This document shows, one piece after another, positions 45,812 through 55,700 of a stretch of DNA of 64,000 nucleotides. The notes beneath the pieces were generated by a model. The model saw only the letters and a list, made by a program, of their open reading frames with translations. It was not told where the DNA came from and did no database searches. Both the position numbers and the translations under genes were made by a program. The first letter of the stretch is position 1, and each line of letters opens with the position of its first letter. The stretch comes from Acidobacteriota bacterium (lineage in GTDB: Bacteria; Acidobacteriota; Terriglobia; Terriglobales; Acidobacteriaceae). The DNA is taken from the NCBI GenBank assembly GCA_018268755.1, contig JAFDVW010000017.1:1-64000 (forward strand), written 5' to 3'.

Positions 45812-46009
45812 ATGACGAAAACAGAGATCGCCGCCGAAATCAATCCGCCCGCGATGCTCGGCCGGGAACGGGCCGCGCGTTTGTTGCAGGAACTCCGGGC
45901 CGCCTATCGCAACATGGCGCCGCAAGAGCGGCAGGAAATCAAGAGCCACCTGCTGAAAGTGGCGGGAGCGCTCTCGGTCGCCGAAAAGCAGAAGGAGACA
46001 GAATGCTGA
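45812..46009 (+). CDS. Small protein of unknown function (65 residues)
   Basis: This 65-residue charged protein is mostly helical (RERAARLLQELRAAYRNMAP, then KSHLLKVAGALSVAEKQK) and has no signal peptide. I recognise no family. Its ATG lies at the predicted transcription start of the sigma-54 promoter, so it would be read from a leaderless mRNA, and its stop overlaps the STAS-like gene by 7 bases. A role in coupling translation of the next gene is as likely as a protein function. Confidence 0.55.
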   Translation: MTKTEIAAEINPPAMLGRERAARLLQELRAAYRNMAPQERQEIKSHLLKVAGALSVAEKQKETEC

Positions 46010-46329
46010 GAATCACCGTGGAAAACGGCTCCCTGACCACTCGCCTGAAGCTGGAAGGCAAATTGGCCCACGAGTGGGTGCCCGAAGTGGAAAAGGCCTG
46101 GGCGGGGCTGGTGGTCGCCGACTGGAAACGCAAGCTGGTGGTGGACCTGTTTGACGTTTCCTTTGTGGACGACGCGGGATGGAAGTTGCTGGCGGAGATC
46201 CATCACTCCGGCGCCCGGCTGGTAGGTTCCGGGCCGCTGATCTCCGCCCTGATTGAGGAAATTGAAAGCAAAGAAAACGCAGAGAGCGGGCCCAGGCTGG
46301 CGCCCGAAGAAGAGGAGAGAGGACGATGA
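46003..46329 (+). CDS. STAS-like protein lacking the phospho-serine
   Basis: This 108-residue protein resembles anti-anti-sigma STAS domains: LRITVENGSLTTRLKLEGKL, then KLVVDLFDVSFVDDAGWKLL. In classic members the last segment reads D-S-S-G, and the Ser is phosphorylated; here it is D-D-A-G, so that switch is absent. A charged tail follows (EEEERGR). AAGGAG precedes ATG 46003. The ATGA overlap at 46326 links it to the sigma-like gene. It may be a fixed-state partner for that protein. Confidence 0.65.
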   Translation: MLRITVENGSLTTRLKLEGKLAHEWVPEVEKAWAGLVVADWKRKLVVDLFDVSFVDDAGWKLLAEIHHSGARLVGSGPLISALIEEIESKENAESGPRLAPEEEERGR

Positions 46330-46922
46330 CCTGGAACGCTAAAGACCACAAGAGCACGGCCAGTGAGTGCCGGGCGTTATTCGCGGTTTCTCAGGAAGAA
46401 TTGCGCTGGCTTTGCCACACCCTGACCGGTGACCCCGCGTTGAGCACGGAAGTCCTGCAAGCCGCGCTGGCCCAGGCGCTCAAAGGGGCCAACGATGTGT
46501 TTCGCGACTGGATGTTGAGCTGGTCGCGGCGGTTGATCGTGAAGTTCTGCATCGCCCACATCCAGCCCCAGCAATCGCCGTTGGCGCTATGCGCATATCC
46601 GGCTTCCTTCACGGCCAGCAGGGTGAGTCACCGCCACGTACGGGAATTGTTGGCCTTGCCCTCCAGCGAGCTGCAACACAAGCTGCTGCAACTCGAGCCC
46701 CTGTCGCGCTTTGTGTTTGTGCTGCGGGCGCTTGAGGGGTACAACCGCCGCGACACCTCGCTCCTGCTGAACATTGACGATCGGGCGTGCGAATGGATTT
46801 TCCTGTGGACGGCCGGGACGCTGACCTCCGAGCTGCGGAACCGCGACTCCCGGGAAGAGCAATCTTCCTTTCTCCCTGACGGCACTGAGATAGAAGCGCA
46901 GCAGCTTGCGGCGGCGCTCTAG
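46326..46922 (+). CDS. Sigma-70-like (ECF-type) protein, divergent
   Basis: This 198-residue protein aligns by eye with extracytoplasmic-function sigma factors. The N-terminal part (LCHTLTGDPALSTEVLQAAL, FRDWMLSWSRRLIVKFC) resembles region 2, and LEPLSRFVFVLRALEGYNRR with DTSLLLNIDDRACEW resembles region 4. The match is weak: the region 2 core-binding motif and the region 4 recognition helix are poorly kept, so promoter binding is doubtful. It overlaps the STAS-like gene by four bases and precedes the efflux operon by 18 bp. Confidence 0.55.
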   Translation: MTWNAKDHKSTASECRALFAVSQEELRWLCHTLTGDPALSTEVLQAALAQALKGANDVFRDWMLSWSRRLIVKFCIAHIQPQQSPLALCAYPASFTASRVSHRHVRELLALPSSELQHKLLQLEPLSRFVFVLRALEGYNRRDTSLLLNIDDRACEWIFLWTAGTLTSELRNRDSREEQSSFLPDGTEIEAQQLAAAL

Positions 46923-46940
46923 GAATGAATTGAGGACCAG

Positions 46941-48011
46941 ATGAAAAAGAAAATCGCAATCATTGCTGCAGTACTTGTGATCGGCGGGATCAGCACGGCG
47001 TTCACTCTGCGCCGTCAGGGCCCCGATCCTCTGGCAGTCTCGGGCACGCTGGAAGCCCGGAACATCAGCGTCGGCTCAAAAGTCGGTGGGCGCGTCAGTA
47101 GCGTGCAGGTCCGCGAAGGCGACCATGTCCAGCCCAACCAGCTGTTGATCACTTTTGACAGCGCGGAACTCCAAGGGCAGCGTCTGCAGGCGCAAGGCCG
47201 GGTGGAAGCCGCGCGCGCCAACCTGGAGAAAATGCTGCGCGGCTCGCGTCCTGAGGAGATTGCCGAAGCAGTTGCGGCCTCCCACGGTTTCCGGGAAGCC
47301 GAGCTTGCCCAGGCTCAGGCTGATCTCGAGCGCGTGCGCACGGAAGACGCCAACGCCCGCCGGGAGCTGGCCAGGATGGAGCAGCTGGCCGCGGCCCGCG
47401 TCGTGTCCCAGCGCGAACTCGACAACGCCCAGGACCGCGCCCGCGCTGCGCAGGCCCAGGTGAATGCTTCTACCCAGGCGGTGGCCGCCGCCGAGGGCAG
47501 GCTGATGGCCGCCAAAGCGGTGGCGGAGAAAACGCAACACGGGTTCCGTCGGGAAGACGTTGCGGCGGCCCGCGCGGAACTGACTTTGGCGGAAGGGCAG
47601 CTCCAGGAAACTGAAGCCCGCTGGGCGGAACGCGAAGTTCGCGCGCCGGCCCCCGCCGTGGTCGAAACCCTCGACCTGCGCCCAGGAGATTTGCTCCCCG
47701 CCAACTCTCCCGTGGCCCAACTGCTGGAGGCCGACCAGCTCTATCTCATGGTCTATGTGCCGGAGACGCAGATTGGCGCGGTCCGGGTCGGGCAGTCCGC
47801 CAAAATTCGCGTTGACACCTATCCCGGGCAGACCTTCTTGGCGCGGGTCGAGCAGATTCGCCAGCAGTCGGAATTCCTGCCGCGCAATGTGCAGACTCGG
47901 GAAGAGCGCGTCCACCAGATGATCGGCGTGCGCTTGCGAGTGGAGAACTCTGACAATCGCCTGCGGGCCGGCGTCAGCGCCGACGTGGAATTCACTCCGG
48001 AGGCGCGCTGA
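46941..48011 (+). CDS. HlyD/YbhG-family periplasmic adaptor
   Basis: This 356-residue adaptor joins the ABC exporter to an outer-membrane channel. An N-terminal TM anchor (IAIIAAVLVIGGISTAF) is followed by a lipoyl half (VSGTLEARNISVGSKVGGRV), a long alpha-helical hairpin rich in Ala, Arg and Glu (about residues 85-215), the second lipoyl half and a beta-barrel (LMVYVPETQIGAVRVGQSAK). This layout matches YbhG. Its stop overlaps the ATPase start by one base. Confidence 0.9.
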   Translation: MKKKIAIIAAVLVIGGISTAFTLRRQGPDPLAVSGTLEARNISVGSKVGGRVSSVQVREGDHVQPNQLLITFDSAELQGQRLQAQGRVEAARANLEKMLRGSRPEEIAEAVAASHGFREAELAQAQADLERVRTEDANARRELARMEQLAAARVVSQRELDNAQDRARAAQAQVNASTQAVAAAEGRLMAAKAVAEKTQHGFRREDVAAARAELTLAEGQLQETEARWAEREVRAPAPAVVETLDLRPGDLLPANSPVAQLLEADQLYLMVYVPETQIGAVRVGQSAKIRVDTYPGQTFLARVEQIRQQSEFLPRNVQTREERVHQMIGVRLRVENSDNRLRAGVSADVEFTPEAR

Positions 48012-48964
48012 TGCTGGCCATTCAAACTCAAAAGCTGACGCGGAGGTTCGGCAATTTCGTGGCCGTCAACCAGGCCTCGATTGCGGTGGAGAAGGGGGAA
48101 GTCTTCGGATTCCTGGGGCCGAACGGGAGTGGCAAGACCACCGTGATCAAGATGCTGACCGGCATCTTGCCCATCACGGAGGGAGAAGCCTGGATCGAAG
48201 GCATCGATGTGGCGAAGAATGTGGACGCGGTGCGGGAACGCATCGGCTACATGAGCCAGAAATTCAGCTTGTACGATGACCTCACCGTGATGGAGAACCT
48301 TCAGTTCTACGCGCGGGCCTACCAGCTGAAAGGTAAAAAGCTCGCCCAGAAGATCGAAGAGACGATTGCCGCGAACAAGCTGGAGAAATATGTAGACCGT
48401 CTCGCCGGGCGGCTTTCCGGCGGGTGGAAGCAGCGGCTGGCCCTGGGATGCGCGCTCATGCACGAGCCCACGGTGCTTTTTTTAGACGAGCCCACCGCCG
48501 GCATCGATCCGGTTGCCCGCCGCCAGCTCTGGGACCTGCTGTTCCAGCTTTCCGGCCAGGGCATCACGTTTTTTGTGACCACCCACTACATGGATGAAGC
48601 CGAGCGTTGCAGTCATCTCGCCTACATCTATTATGGCGAGCTGATCGCGGACGGAACGCCCGATGCTCTGCGCTCTTTACCCGAGGTGAACCCGCCGGGG
48701 ACGCACCGCTTCGAGATCTCCGCGCCGGCGATTACCACGGCGCTGCGCAAAGCCAAAGAGATGACGTTGTTTAAGAACGCGACCATCTTTGGCCGTTCAA
48801 TTCATGCCCTGGTGGATGAATCCGTCGGCCAGGAAGAACTGGGCCGGGAGCTGCGCAAGCGGGGCATTGCCGTGGAAGAGATCCGCCCCTTGATCCCCAC
48901 CCTCGAGGATGCGTTTGTCGAGCTGAGTCAGCGGCGTCAGGCGCAGATGGAGGTGGCGTCGTGA
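48011..48964 (+). CDS. ABC exporter ATP-binding protein (YbhF-like)
   Basis: This 317-residue ATPase has Walker A GPNGSGKTT (about residue 37), the signature LSGGWKQRLAL, Walker B VLFLDEPTAGID and the switch His in FVTTHYMDEAER. A C-terminal domain of about 90 residues is typical of ABC-2 drug exporters. It has one nucleotide-binding domain, so it should work as a dimer. Both ends overlap neighbouring genes (one and four bases), which shows tight translational coupling. Confidence 0.94.
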   Translation: MLAIQTQKLTRRFGNFVAVNQASIAVEKGEVFGFLGPNGSGKTTVIKMLTGILPITEGEAWIEGIDVAKNVDAVRERIGYMSQKFSLYDDLTVMENLQFYARAYQLKGKKLAQKIEETIAANKLEKYVDRLAGRLSGGWKQRLALGCALMHEPTVLFLDEPTAGIDPVARRQLWDLLFQLSGQGITFFVTTHYMDEAERCSHLAYIYYGELIADGTPDALRSLPEVNPPGTHRFEISAPAITTALRKAKEMTLFKNATIFGRSIHALVDESVGQEELGRELRKRGIAVEEIRPLIPTLEDAFVELSQRRQAQMEVAS

Positions 48965-50103
48965 ACAATCCAGCGCAGGGCCTGGGAGCAATTTTTTACA
49001 AAGAAGTCCGGCACATGCGCCGCGATCCCATGGCGATCCTCTTCGCTCTGGTGATCCCCGTCCTGCTCATGATCATTCTGGGGACGGCCATCGATACCAA
49101 TATCCGGCAGGTTCGCACCGTGGTCTACGATGCCAGCGGCAGCGCCATGATGAGCGCAGTCTCCGGCAGTTCCATGAGCCGCGCTTTTCTCGACCGCCTG
49201 CGCAACTCCGATACCTTCCGTATTTACAAATACGTGTCCAGCGACGCCGAGTTGAATCGGGAGCTGATTGCCGGACGGGCCAGCGTTGGAATCAAGGTCC
49301 CGGTGGATTTTGACCGCGACCTGCTCAAGGGGAATCAGGCCCAGGTGCTGGTCCTGGTGGACGGATCGGACTCCAATGTTGCCGGGCAGGCCGTCAATGT
49401 GTCCAGCTCGCTGGGGCTCGATGAATCGCTTCGCCGGATGATGCCGGCAGGAGGGCGCCAGGCCATCGAAGTGCGTCCCAAAATGATGTTCAACCCGGCC
49501 TCCCGTTCGCCCAATTTTCTGCTTCCCGGCCTGATGTCGGTGCTGCTGATCCTGGTCACCGTGCTATTGACCGCCTTCTCCATTGTTCGCGAGAAAGAGC
49601 GCGGCACCATCGAGCAGCTGTTTGTGACTCCCGTGCGTCCGCTGGGTCTCATGCTGGGCAAGATCATGCCCTACTTTGTCACGGGCACCGTGGAATTCAC
49701 CGTGATCATCCTGTTCATGCGCTTCGTCTTTAAGATCCCGATTCACGGAAGCGTGCTGGTTTTGGCCGTCCTGACGGCGGGCTACCTGTTCGTGAATCTG
49801 GCGATAGGAATGTTGATTTCCAGCAAGGCCAACTCGCAGGCCGAGGCCTTACAGATGTGCATGGTGGTCATGCTGCTGAGCATCTTCCTGTCAGGGTTCA
49901 TGTTTCCCCGCGAAACTATGCCCACGTGGGCGTATCTGGCCAGCCATCTGGTTCCGGCGACCTACATGATCCAGATTGCCCGCGGTGTGATTCTCCGTGG
50001 GGCGGGTCTGGCACAGCTTTGGATCAACGGAGTAGTGTTGTTCGCGATGGGAGCCGGCCTCCTTTTGTTGGCCGCCAAACGTTTTAAGAACATGACGGTC
50101 TAG
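48961..50103 (+). CDS. ABC-2 type exporter permease (YbhS/YbhR-like)
   Basis: This 380-residue inner-membrane protein has one TM near the N-terminus (about residues 22-42, ILFALVIPVLLMIILGTAID), a large periplasmic loop and five C-terminal TM segments (about residues 180-375), with the ABC-2 helix EKERGTIEQLFVTPVRPL. The start is GTG 48961, overlapping the ATPase stop by four bases. It forms the export channel with the upstream ATPase; only one permease is present, so it should homodimerise. Confidence 0.93.
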   Translation: MNNPAQGLGAIFYKEVRHMRRDPMAILFALVIPVLLMIILGTAIDTNIRQVRTVVYDASGSAMMSAVSGSSMSRAFLDRLRNSDTFRIYKYVSSDAELNRELIAGRASVGIKVPVDFDRDLLKGNQAQVLVLVDGSDSNVAGQAVNVSSSLGLDESLRRMMPAGGRQAIEVRPKMMFNPASRSPNFLLPGLMSVLLILVTVLLTAFSIVREKERGTIEQLFVTPVRPLGLMLGKIMPYFVTGTVEFTVIILFMRFVFKIPIHGSVLVLAVLTAGYLFVNLAIGMLISSKANSQAEALQMCMVVMLLSIFLSGFMFPRETMPTWAYLASHLVPATYMIQIARGVILRGAGLAQLWINGVVLFAMGAGLLLLAAKRFKNMTV

Positions 50104-50135
50104 CCGAGAGAAATATGCATACGGAAGGGCAAACC

Positions 50136-51503
50136 ATGTCATACCTGTTTCCAATGTGGCGTTGGTTGCACGGCGCCGCACGCCTGATCGCGGTGGTCGT
50201 ATTGGGCAGCGTGCTGGCGGAAGCGCAGGAACCTGCGCCCCCTGTCCTCACCCTGCGCGAGGCCATTCAGCTTGCTATTGCCAATAATCGTTCGCTTGAG
50301 ATTGCGAAGCTGGAGGTCGACAAGTCGAAGTGGCAGATTGCTGAGTTCAAGACCAAGCGATTGCCCGCATTCAGTACGTCGGTCCTGGCATCGCAGCTGC
50401 TTACCGAGATGACCTTTACTTTTAAGGAAGGCACATTCGGTGACTTTCCATCGACCGGCCCCATCCCCAACAAGGACACAAAAATCACCACGCCGCGCCG
50501 GCCCACGGCCTACGTGGTGGGGCAGGCGATGCAGCCGCTTTCCCAGCTCTACAAGATCCATCTGGGAGTGCGGGCCCAGCAGTTGGGGTCACAGGTCACC
50601 AGCGAGAAGGCCCGCGCGGAGAGCCAGGCCCTGGTGCGCGATGTGAAGCAGGCTTACTACGGAGTCCTGCAGGCCGAGAGCGCTCTGCAAGTGTCGGATG
50701 CCAACCTCAAGCAATATCAGGAACTCGACCGTGTAGTGACACAGCGCTTATCACAGGAAGCGGCGTTGAAGTCCGACAGCATGGACGTGAAGGTCAAGCT
50801 GGTCCACGAACAATACTCCCTGGTCCAGCTCCGCAACATGCTGAGCACGCGAAAGGAGTATTTGAACAATCTCTTGGGTCGGGACATCCGTACCGCGTTC
50901 AGCGTCGAAGCGGTGCCGGAAGCGGCCGCGGAGGAGCTGGAGTTACCGGCGGCCCAGCAGCGGGCTTTGACCCAGCGTCCGGAAGTCAGGCAGGCGGAGC
51001 TGGAGGTGAAGCAGGCGGAATATTCCCGCCGCATGGCCCGGGCAGATTACATCCCTGATCTGGGCATCGCCTTCAACTACCTGTCGCCGTTCAACGTAGA
51101 AGTGCTGCCCAAGAACGTGGCCAGCATCGGGTTGGAGTTGAAATGGGAGCCTTGGGATTGGGGCCGGCGCAAAGATGTGGTGCAGCAAAAGAAGATCGTA
51201 GAAACCCAGGCCCAAGCCCAGATGAAGGAAGTGCGGGCCAAAGTCCTGATGGATGTGAACAACCGCTTTCGCAAGCTGGAGGAATCGCGGGCGCTGATTG
51301 GCGTGACCCAGGCTGAGAAAGAGGCGGCCCAGGAGCGGCTGCGGGAAGTCACCCATAAGTATGGGCAACAGGCCGTCCTGCTAAGCGATGTATTGCGCCA
51401 ACAAGCAACTGCGGCCGGCGCCGGCGACGACTATCAGCAGGCGCTGCTGGGTTTCTGGACGGCCAAGAGTGAATTTGAGAAATCGTTGGGAGAAGATCAA
51501 TGA
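50136..51503 (+). CDS. TolC-family outer-membrane efflux protein
   Basis: This 455-residue product has a signal peptide ending at LAEAQ (about residue 30) and two OEP repeats of the TolC family with long coiled coils (about 60-250 and 270-440; TLREAIQLAIANNRSLEIAK, QAELEVKQAEYSRRMARADY). It should form the trimeric outer-membrane channel shared by the ABC and RND systems. ATG 50136 follows GGAAGGG; ATG 50115 is possible and adds seven residues. The stop overlaps the next gene by four bases. Confidence 0.92.
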   Translation: MSYLFPMWRWLHGAARLIAVVVLGSVLAEAQEPAPPVLTLREAIQLAIANNRSLEIAKLEVDKSKWQIAEFKTKRLPAFSTSVLASQLLTEMTFTFKEGTFGDFPSTGPIPNKDTKITTPRRPTAYVVGQAMQPLSQLYKIHLGVRAQQLGSQVTSEKARAESQALVRDVKQAYYGVLQAESALQVSDANLKQYQELDRVVTQRLSQEAALKSDSMDVKVKLVHEQYSLVQLRNMLSTRKEYLNNLLGRDIRTAFSVEAVPEAAAEELELPAAQQRALTQRPEVRQAELEVKQAEYSRRMARADYIPDLGIAFNYLSPFNVEVLPKNVASIGLELKWEPWDWGRRKDVVQQKKIVETQAQAQMKEVRAKVLMDVNNRFRKLEESRALIGVTQAEKEAAQERLREVTHKYGQQAVLLSDVLRQQATAAGAGDDYQQALLGFWTAKSEFEKSLGEDQ

Positions 51504-52627
51504 ACACGACAAGAGCTATACAGGGCGTGGCGCTGATAGCGGTTTTCGTTGTTTGCCAAAGCGCATGCAGTCGCGGCGCTTCCGAGCCCCGCCAGATCAC
51601 TCCGGTGCGGGTGACGGAAGTACAGACCATTGCGACCGGAGGAGAGACCCGCTATTCCGCCAACATTGTGCCCAATGCACAAGTCGACCTCGTCTTCCGG
51701 TCGGGTGGTTATGTCGAAAGCATTCGCCAGGTGCGGGGCGCGGATGGCCGGGTGCGCAACCTGGATATCGGCGATTGGGTGACCAAAGGCATGGTGCTGG
51801 CCGTGGTGCGCCAGAAAGACTACAGCGATCAGCGCGAACAGGCCAAGGCCCAAATGGCGCGCGCGCAGGCCGACCTCGAGCACGCCAAGCTGAACTTCGA
51901 CCGGACATCGAACCTCTATTCCACCCAAAGCGCCACCAAGCCGGAGTTTGACGCGGCCAATGCGCAATACCAAAGCGCCGGGGCGGCTTTAAAAAATGCC
52001 AAGGCGCTGCTCGACGAGGCCCAAACGGCGCTTGCCGACGCAACTTTGCGTGCGCCCTTTGACGGCTGGATTTTGCGGAGAGGCATTGAACTCGGCGCCC
52101 TGGTGGGACCTTCGGTTTCCGCCTTTACCCTCGCGGACACGCATTCGGTGCGAGTGGTGTTCGGAGTGCCGGACAACGCCATGGCGCGAATCAAAATGGG
52201 CCAGACGCAGAACATCACCACGGATGTTTTCCCTGATGCCTTCGTGGGGCATGTGACAGCCATTGCCCCGGCTGCCGATCCCAAGAGCCGGGTCTACTCC
52301 GTCGAAGTGACCGTACCCAACCCAAAGAACCAGCTTAAGGCCGGCATGATCGCTTCCTTGTCCATGGAGGGCGGGAAGCTTGCCAGCCGGGTCCTGGCGG
52401 TACCCCTCAGCGCCATTATCCGCGATCCCCGCCGTCCCGAAGACTTTGCCGTGCTGCTGGCCGAAGGCGTGGGAGATCCCGCCACGGTACAGGCGCGCAG
52501 TGTGCAACTGGGCGATTCCTACGGAAACATGATTGAGGTGCTGGGCGGGGTGAAAGCTGGAGACCGTGTGGTGACCAGCGGCTCCACGCTGGTGAAGAGC
52601 GGAGAGCAAGTGCGGATCATTCAGTAG
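51500..52627 (+). CDS. RND efflux adaptor lipoprotein (AcrA-like)
   Basis: This 375-residue adaptor has a signal with a lipobox-like QSAC (Cys at about residue 23). The lipoyl, short hairpin (about 100-185), beta-barrel (ADTHSVRVVFGVPDNAMARI) and membrane-proximal domains (VTVPNPKNQLKAGMIASLSM) follow in the RND order. It overlaps the TolC-like gene by four bases, and the pump gene follows 109 bp later. Confidence 0.92.
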   Translation: MNTTRAIQGVALIAVFVVCQSACSRGASEPRQITPVRVTEVQTIATGGETRYSANIVPNAQVDLVFRSGGYVESIRQVRGADGRVRNLDIGDWVTKGMVLAVVRQKDYSDQREQAKAQMARAQADLEHAKLNFDRTSNLYSTQSATKPEFDAANAQYQSAGAALKNAKALLDEAQTALADATLRAPFDGWILRRGIELGALVGPSVSAFTLADTHSVRVVFGVPDNAMARIKMGQTQNITTDVFPDAFVGHVTAIAPAADPKSRVYSVEVTVPNPKNQLKAGMIASLSMEGGKLASRVLAVPLSAIIRDPRRPEDFAVLLAEGVGDPATVQARSVQLGDSYGNMIEVLGGVKAGDRVVTSGSTLVKSGEQVRIIQ

Positions 52628-52736
52628 ACGGAAAGCGGCACTCAGGCAGGGCAATCAAGGACTGACCGCGAAGCGGCAGAGAAAGCGGGCTCCGGGCGCA
52701 ACTCGCAGCGCACCGGAAGCCACAAGAGAAAAGTTT

Positions 52737-55700
52737 ATGGCGCACAAACCTGATTCTGAAATCATTCAGCACACCCACAATACGGCGCGATTTTTCGTGG
52801 AGCGCCGCCAGGTCGCCATCGTCTTGCTGGTGGGCGTGTTTTTCTGGGGCTGGTATGGCTTCGCCAAGATGTCGAAGCGCAAAGACCCGGTCATCCCGGT
52901 GCGGGTCGCCGTGGCATCTTGCGCGTGGATGGGCGCCACTGCCGAGGACATCGAGCAACTCATCACTCGACCCATCGAGCAGGCGATGGCGCAGAACCAG
53001 GCGGTCAAGCCCCCGAAGGGTTCCGACTACGGCATTCGTTCCCTGAGCTTTCCCAACTTCGCCTTGGTCTTTGTGCAGCTCGATGAAAACGTAAAAGACA
53101 CCACTAAGCAATTGAATGACATCAATCTGCGCCTGAACGAACTCAACGGCAAACTGCCCAGCGGTGCGGGGCCGATCCAGTTCAACAGCAACTTCGGCGA
53201 TACCGCGGCCCTGATGTTGACGGTGGCCAGCCCGCGGGTGAGCGAAGTGGAAGTAGCTCTGCGGGCGCGCTCGGTGCGCAAAGCCATGGAACAGTTGCGG
53301 GCAGGGTTGCCTGGCAATGCGGCTCATGCCCGCGTCAGCGCCGTGGTTTCTTTCCCGGTGTCGGTTTCCGCCGACGAAGTGGCGGCTTCGTTCCGCCTGG
53401 TTTCCCGGCTGGGACTGCAGGCGGGCGTATTTAAAGACCCGCAAGTTTTCCAGGGCCCCGGCTTTATCGGCATCGACGTCAATACCCAATGGGACGACAA
53501 CGCGCTGCGCGCCTGGGGCGACCGCGTGGTCCGCGAGCGTTTTCACAGCTCGGAGGTCCATCCTGATTCCTGGCGCGTGGCGTTCATTCGCGACCCCAAG
53601 GACACCGAGGCCCGGCTGGCGGAGGTGGCCGGCGAAAAATATTCCTATCGCGAATTGGATGATTTCACCGCGCTCATCCAGCGCACCTTGCAGGGCACGC
53701 CCGAAGTGGCCAAGGTGGACCGCAGCGGGGTTCTGGCAGAAAAGGTGTTTCTCGATTACTCGCAGCAAAGGCTGGCGGAGTACGGGGTGAAGCCCGGCGA
53801 TCTGAGCAAGCTTCTCTCCGCCCGCAATTCGACCTTGCCGGGTGGCATTTTGGAGGTCGGCAGCAAGAACGTCTCGCTGGATCCCTCCAGCAAATTCAAA
53901 AGTGAACGGGATATCGGCGACGTGATTATCGGCACCGCCTCGGATGCCTCAAACAGCCCGGTGTATCTTCGTGACTTGGTCGACATCACACGCGCCTACG
54001 AAAGCCCTGCCCGTTATCTCAATTACATTACCTGGCAAGATAAAAGCGGGGCCTGGCACCGCAGCCGCGCCGTTACCCTGGCCGTGCAAATGCGGGAAGG
54101 CGAGCAGATCGCTCAATTCGGCAAGAGTGTAGAGGAAAAACTCGCGGCCGTCCGCAGTTACTTGCCGGATGACCTGATTATTGCCCGCACCTCTGACCAG
54201 CCGCTGCAGGTGGAGGAAAACCTGAGCCTGTTCATGGGAGCGCTCTATGAAGCCATCCTCCTGGTGGTGGTGGTTTCCCTGATCGGTTTTTGGGAATGGC
54301 GCTCCGCCGTGCTCATGGCCATTTCCATCCCCATTACCCTGGCCATGACCTTCGGCATGATGCATATGCTGGGCATTGATATCCAGCAGGTTTCGGTGGC
54401 CACTTTAATCATCGCGTTGGGCCTTTTGGTGGATGATCCTGTCGTCGCCGGCGATTCCATCAAGCGCGGTCTGGCGGAGGGGCATTCCAACCAGATTGCC
54501 GCCTGGCTGGGGCCCACCAAGCTGGCCACCGCGATCATGTTCGCGACCCTTACCAACATTGCCGCCTACATTCCGTTCGTCATGTTGACCGGGACCATGG
54601 GCGAATTCCTCTATAGCCTGCCCATCGTCATGACCTGCGCGCTGGTTGCGTCGCGCCTGGCCTCCATGACGTTTGTCCCGCTGCTGGGTTATTACTTGCT
54701 CAAATCCGACAAAAAGCCGGAGAAGCCCATCGCGGAACGACGCACCACCGGTTTCACCGGATGGTATGCGCGACTGGCCAAGGGGGCCATGGAGCACCGC
54801 TGGAAGGTCTTTATTGGGTCACTGGCCTTTCTGGTGCTGGGGGCTTTCTTCATGTCGCGATTGAAGACTTCTTTCATGCCGGAGGACGTCCAGTACTGGT
54901 CCTATATTGATATCTGGCTTCCCAACGATACCAACCTCTACACCACCAATGAAACGGCGCAACAGGTGGAAACAATCGTGCGTACGGAGGCGGACAAGTT
55001 CAGCAAGCAGCACCCGCTTGAAGACGGCAAGCCGCTATTGAGATACATGACGACTTTTGTGGGGGGTGGCGGGCCGCGTTTCTGGTTCTCGGTTTCTCCC
55101 CAACTGCAGCAGCTCAACTATGCCCAGGTGATCCTGGAGGTGCATGACAAGGAGGCGACGCCCGAGTTCGTGAAAAGACTGCAAGTAGTCATGGCCGCCA
55201 GCATTCCTGGTGCCCGCGTCGATGTACGCCAGTTGCAGTATGCGCCCGTCGACTTCCCGCTCGATATCCTTATTGCCCACAGCGCGGATGTCAGCGCAGC
55301 CCAGTCCCAGGAGGATATCCGTACGCTGCGCCGGCTGGCTGGCCAACTGGAAGAAATCTTGCGCTCTCTGCCCACCACGGTGGGAGTCCGTAACGATTGG
55401 GACACCGAAAGCTCAGGGGTGAGGCTGAAGATCGATCCGGACCGCGCCAATCTCGCCGGCATCACCAATCAGGATGTGGCCGCTTCCACCACCTCGGCGC
55501 TGAGTGGCGCGCAGCTCACTACGCTGCAGGATGGCAACAAAGAAATTCCCGTGGTGGCGCGCCTCAAGATGGAGGAGCGGGCCCAGCTCTCCGACATCGA
55601 AAATCTCTATGTCTACGCCATGCAGGGCACTTCCAAAGTGCCTTTGACCCAGGTGTCCAAGATCGAGCATTCCATGCAGACCGAGCGCATTATCCGGCTC

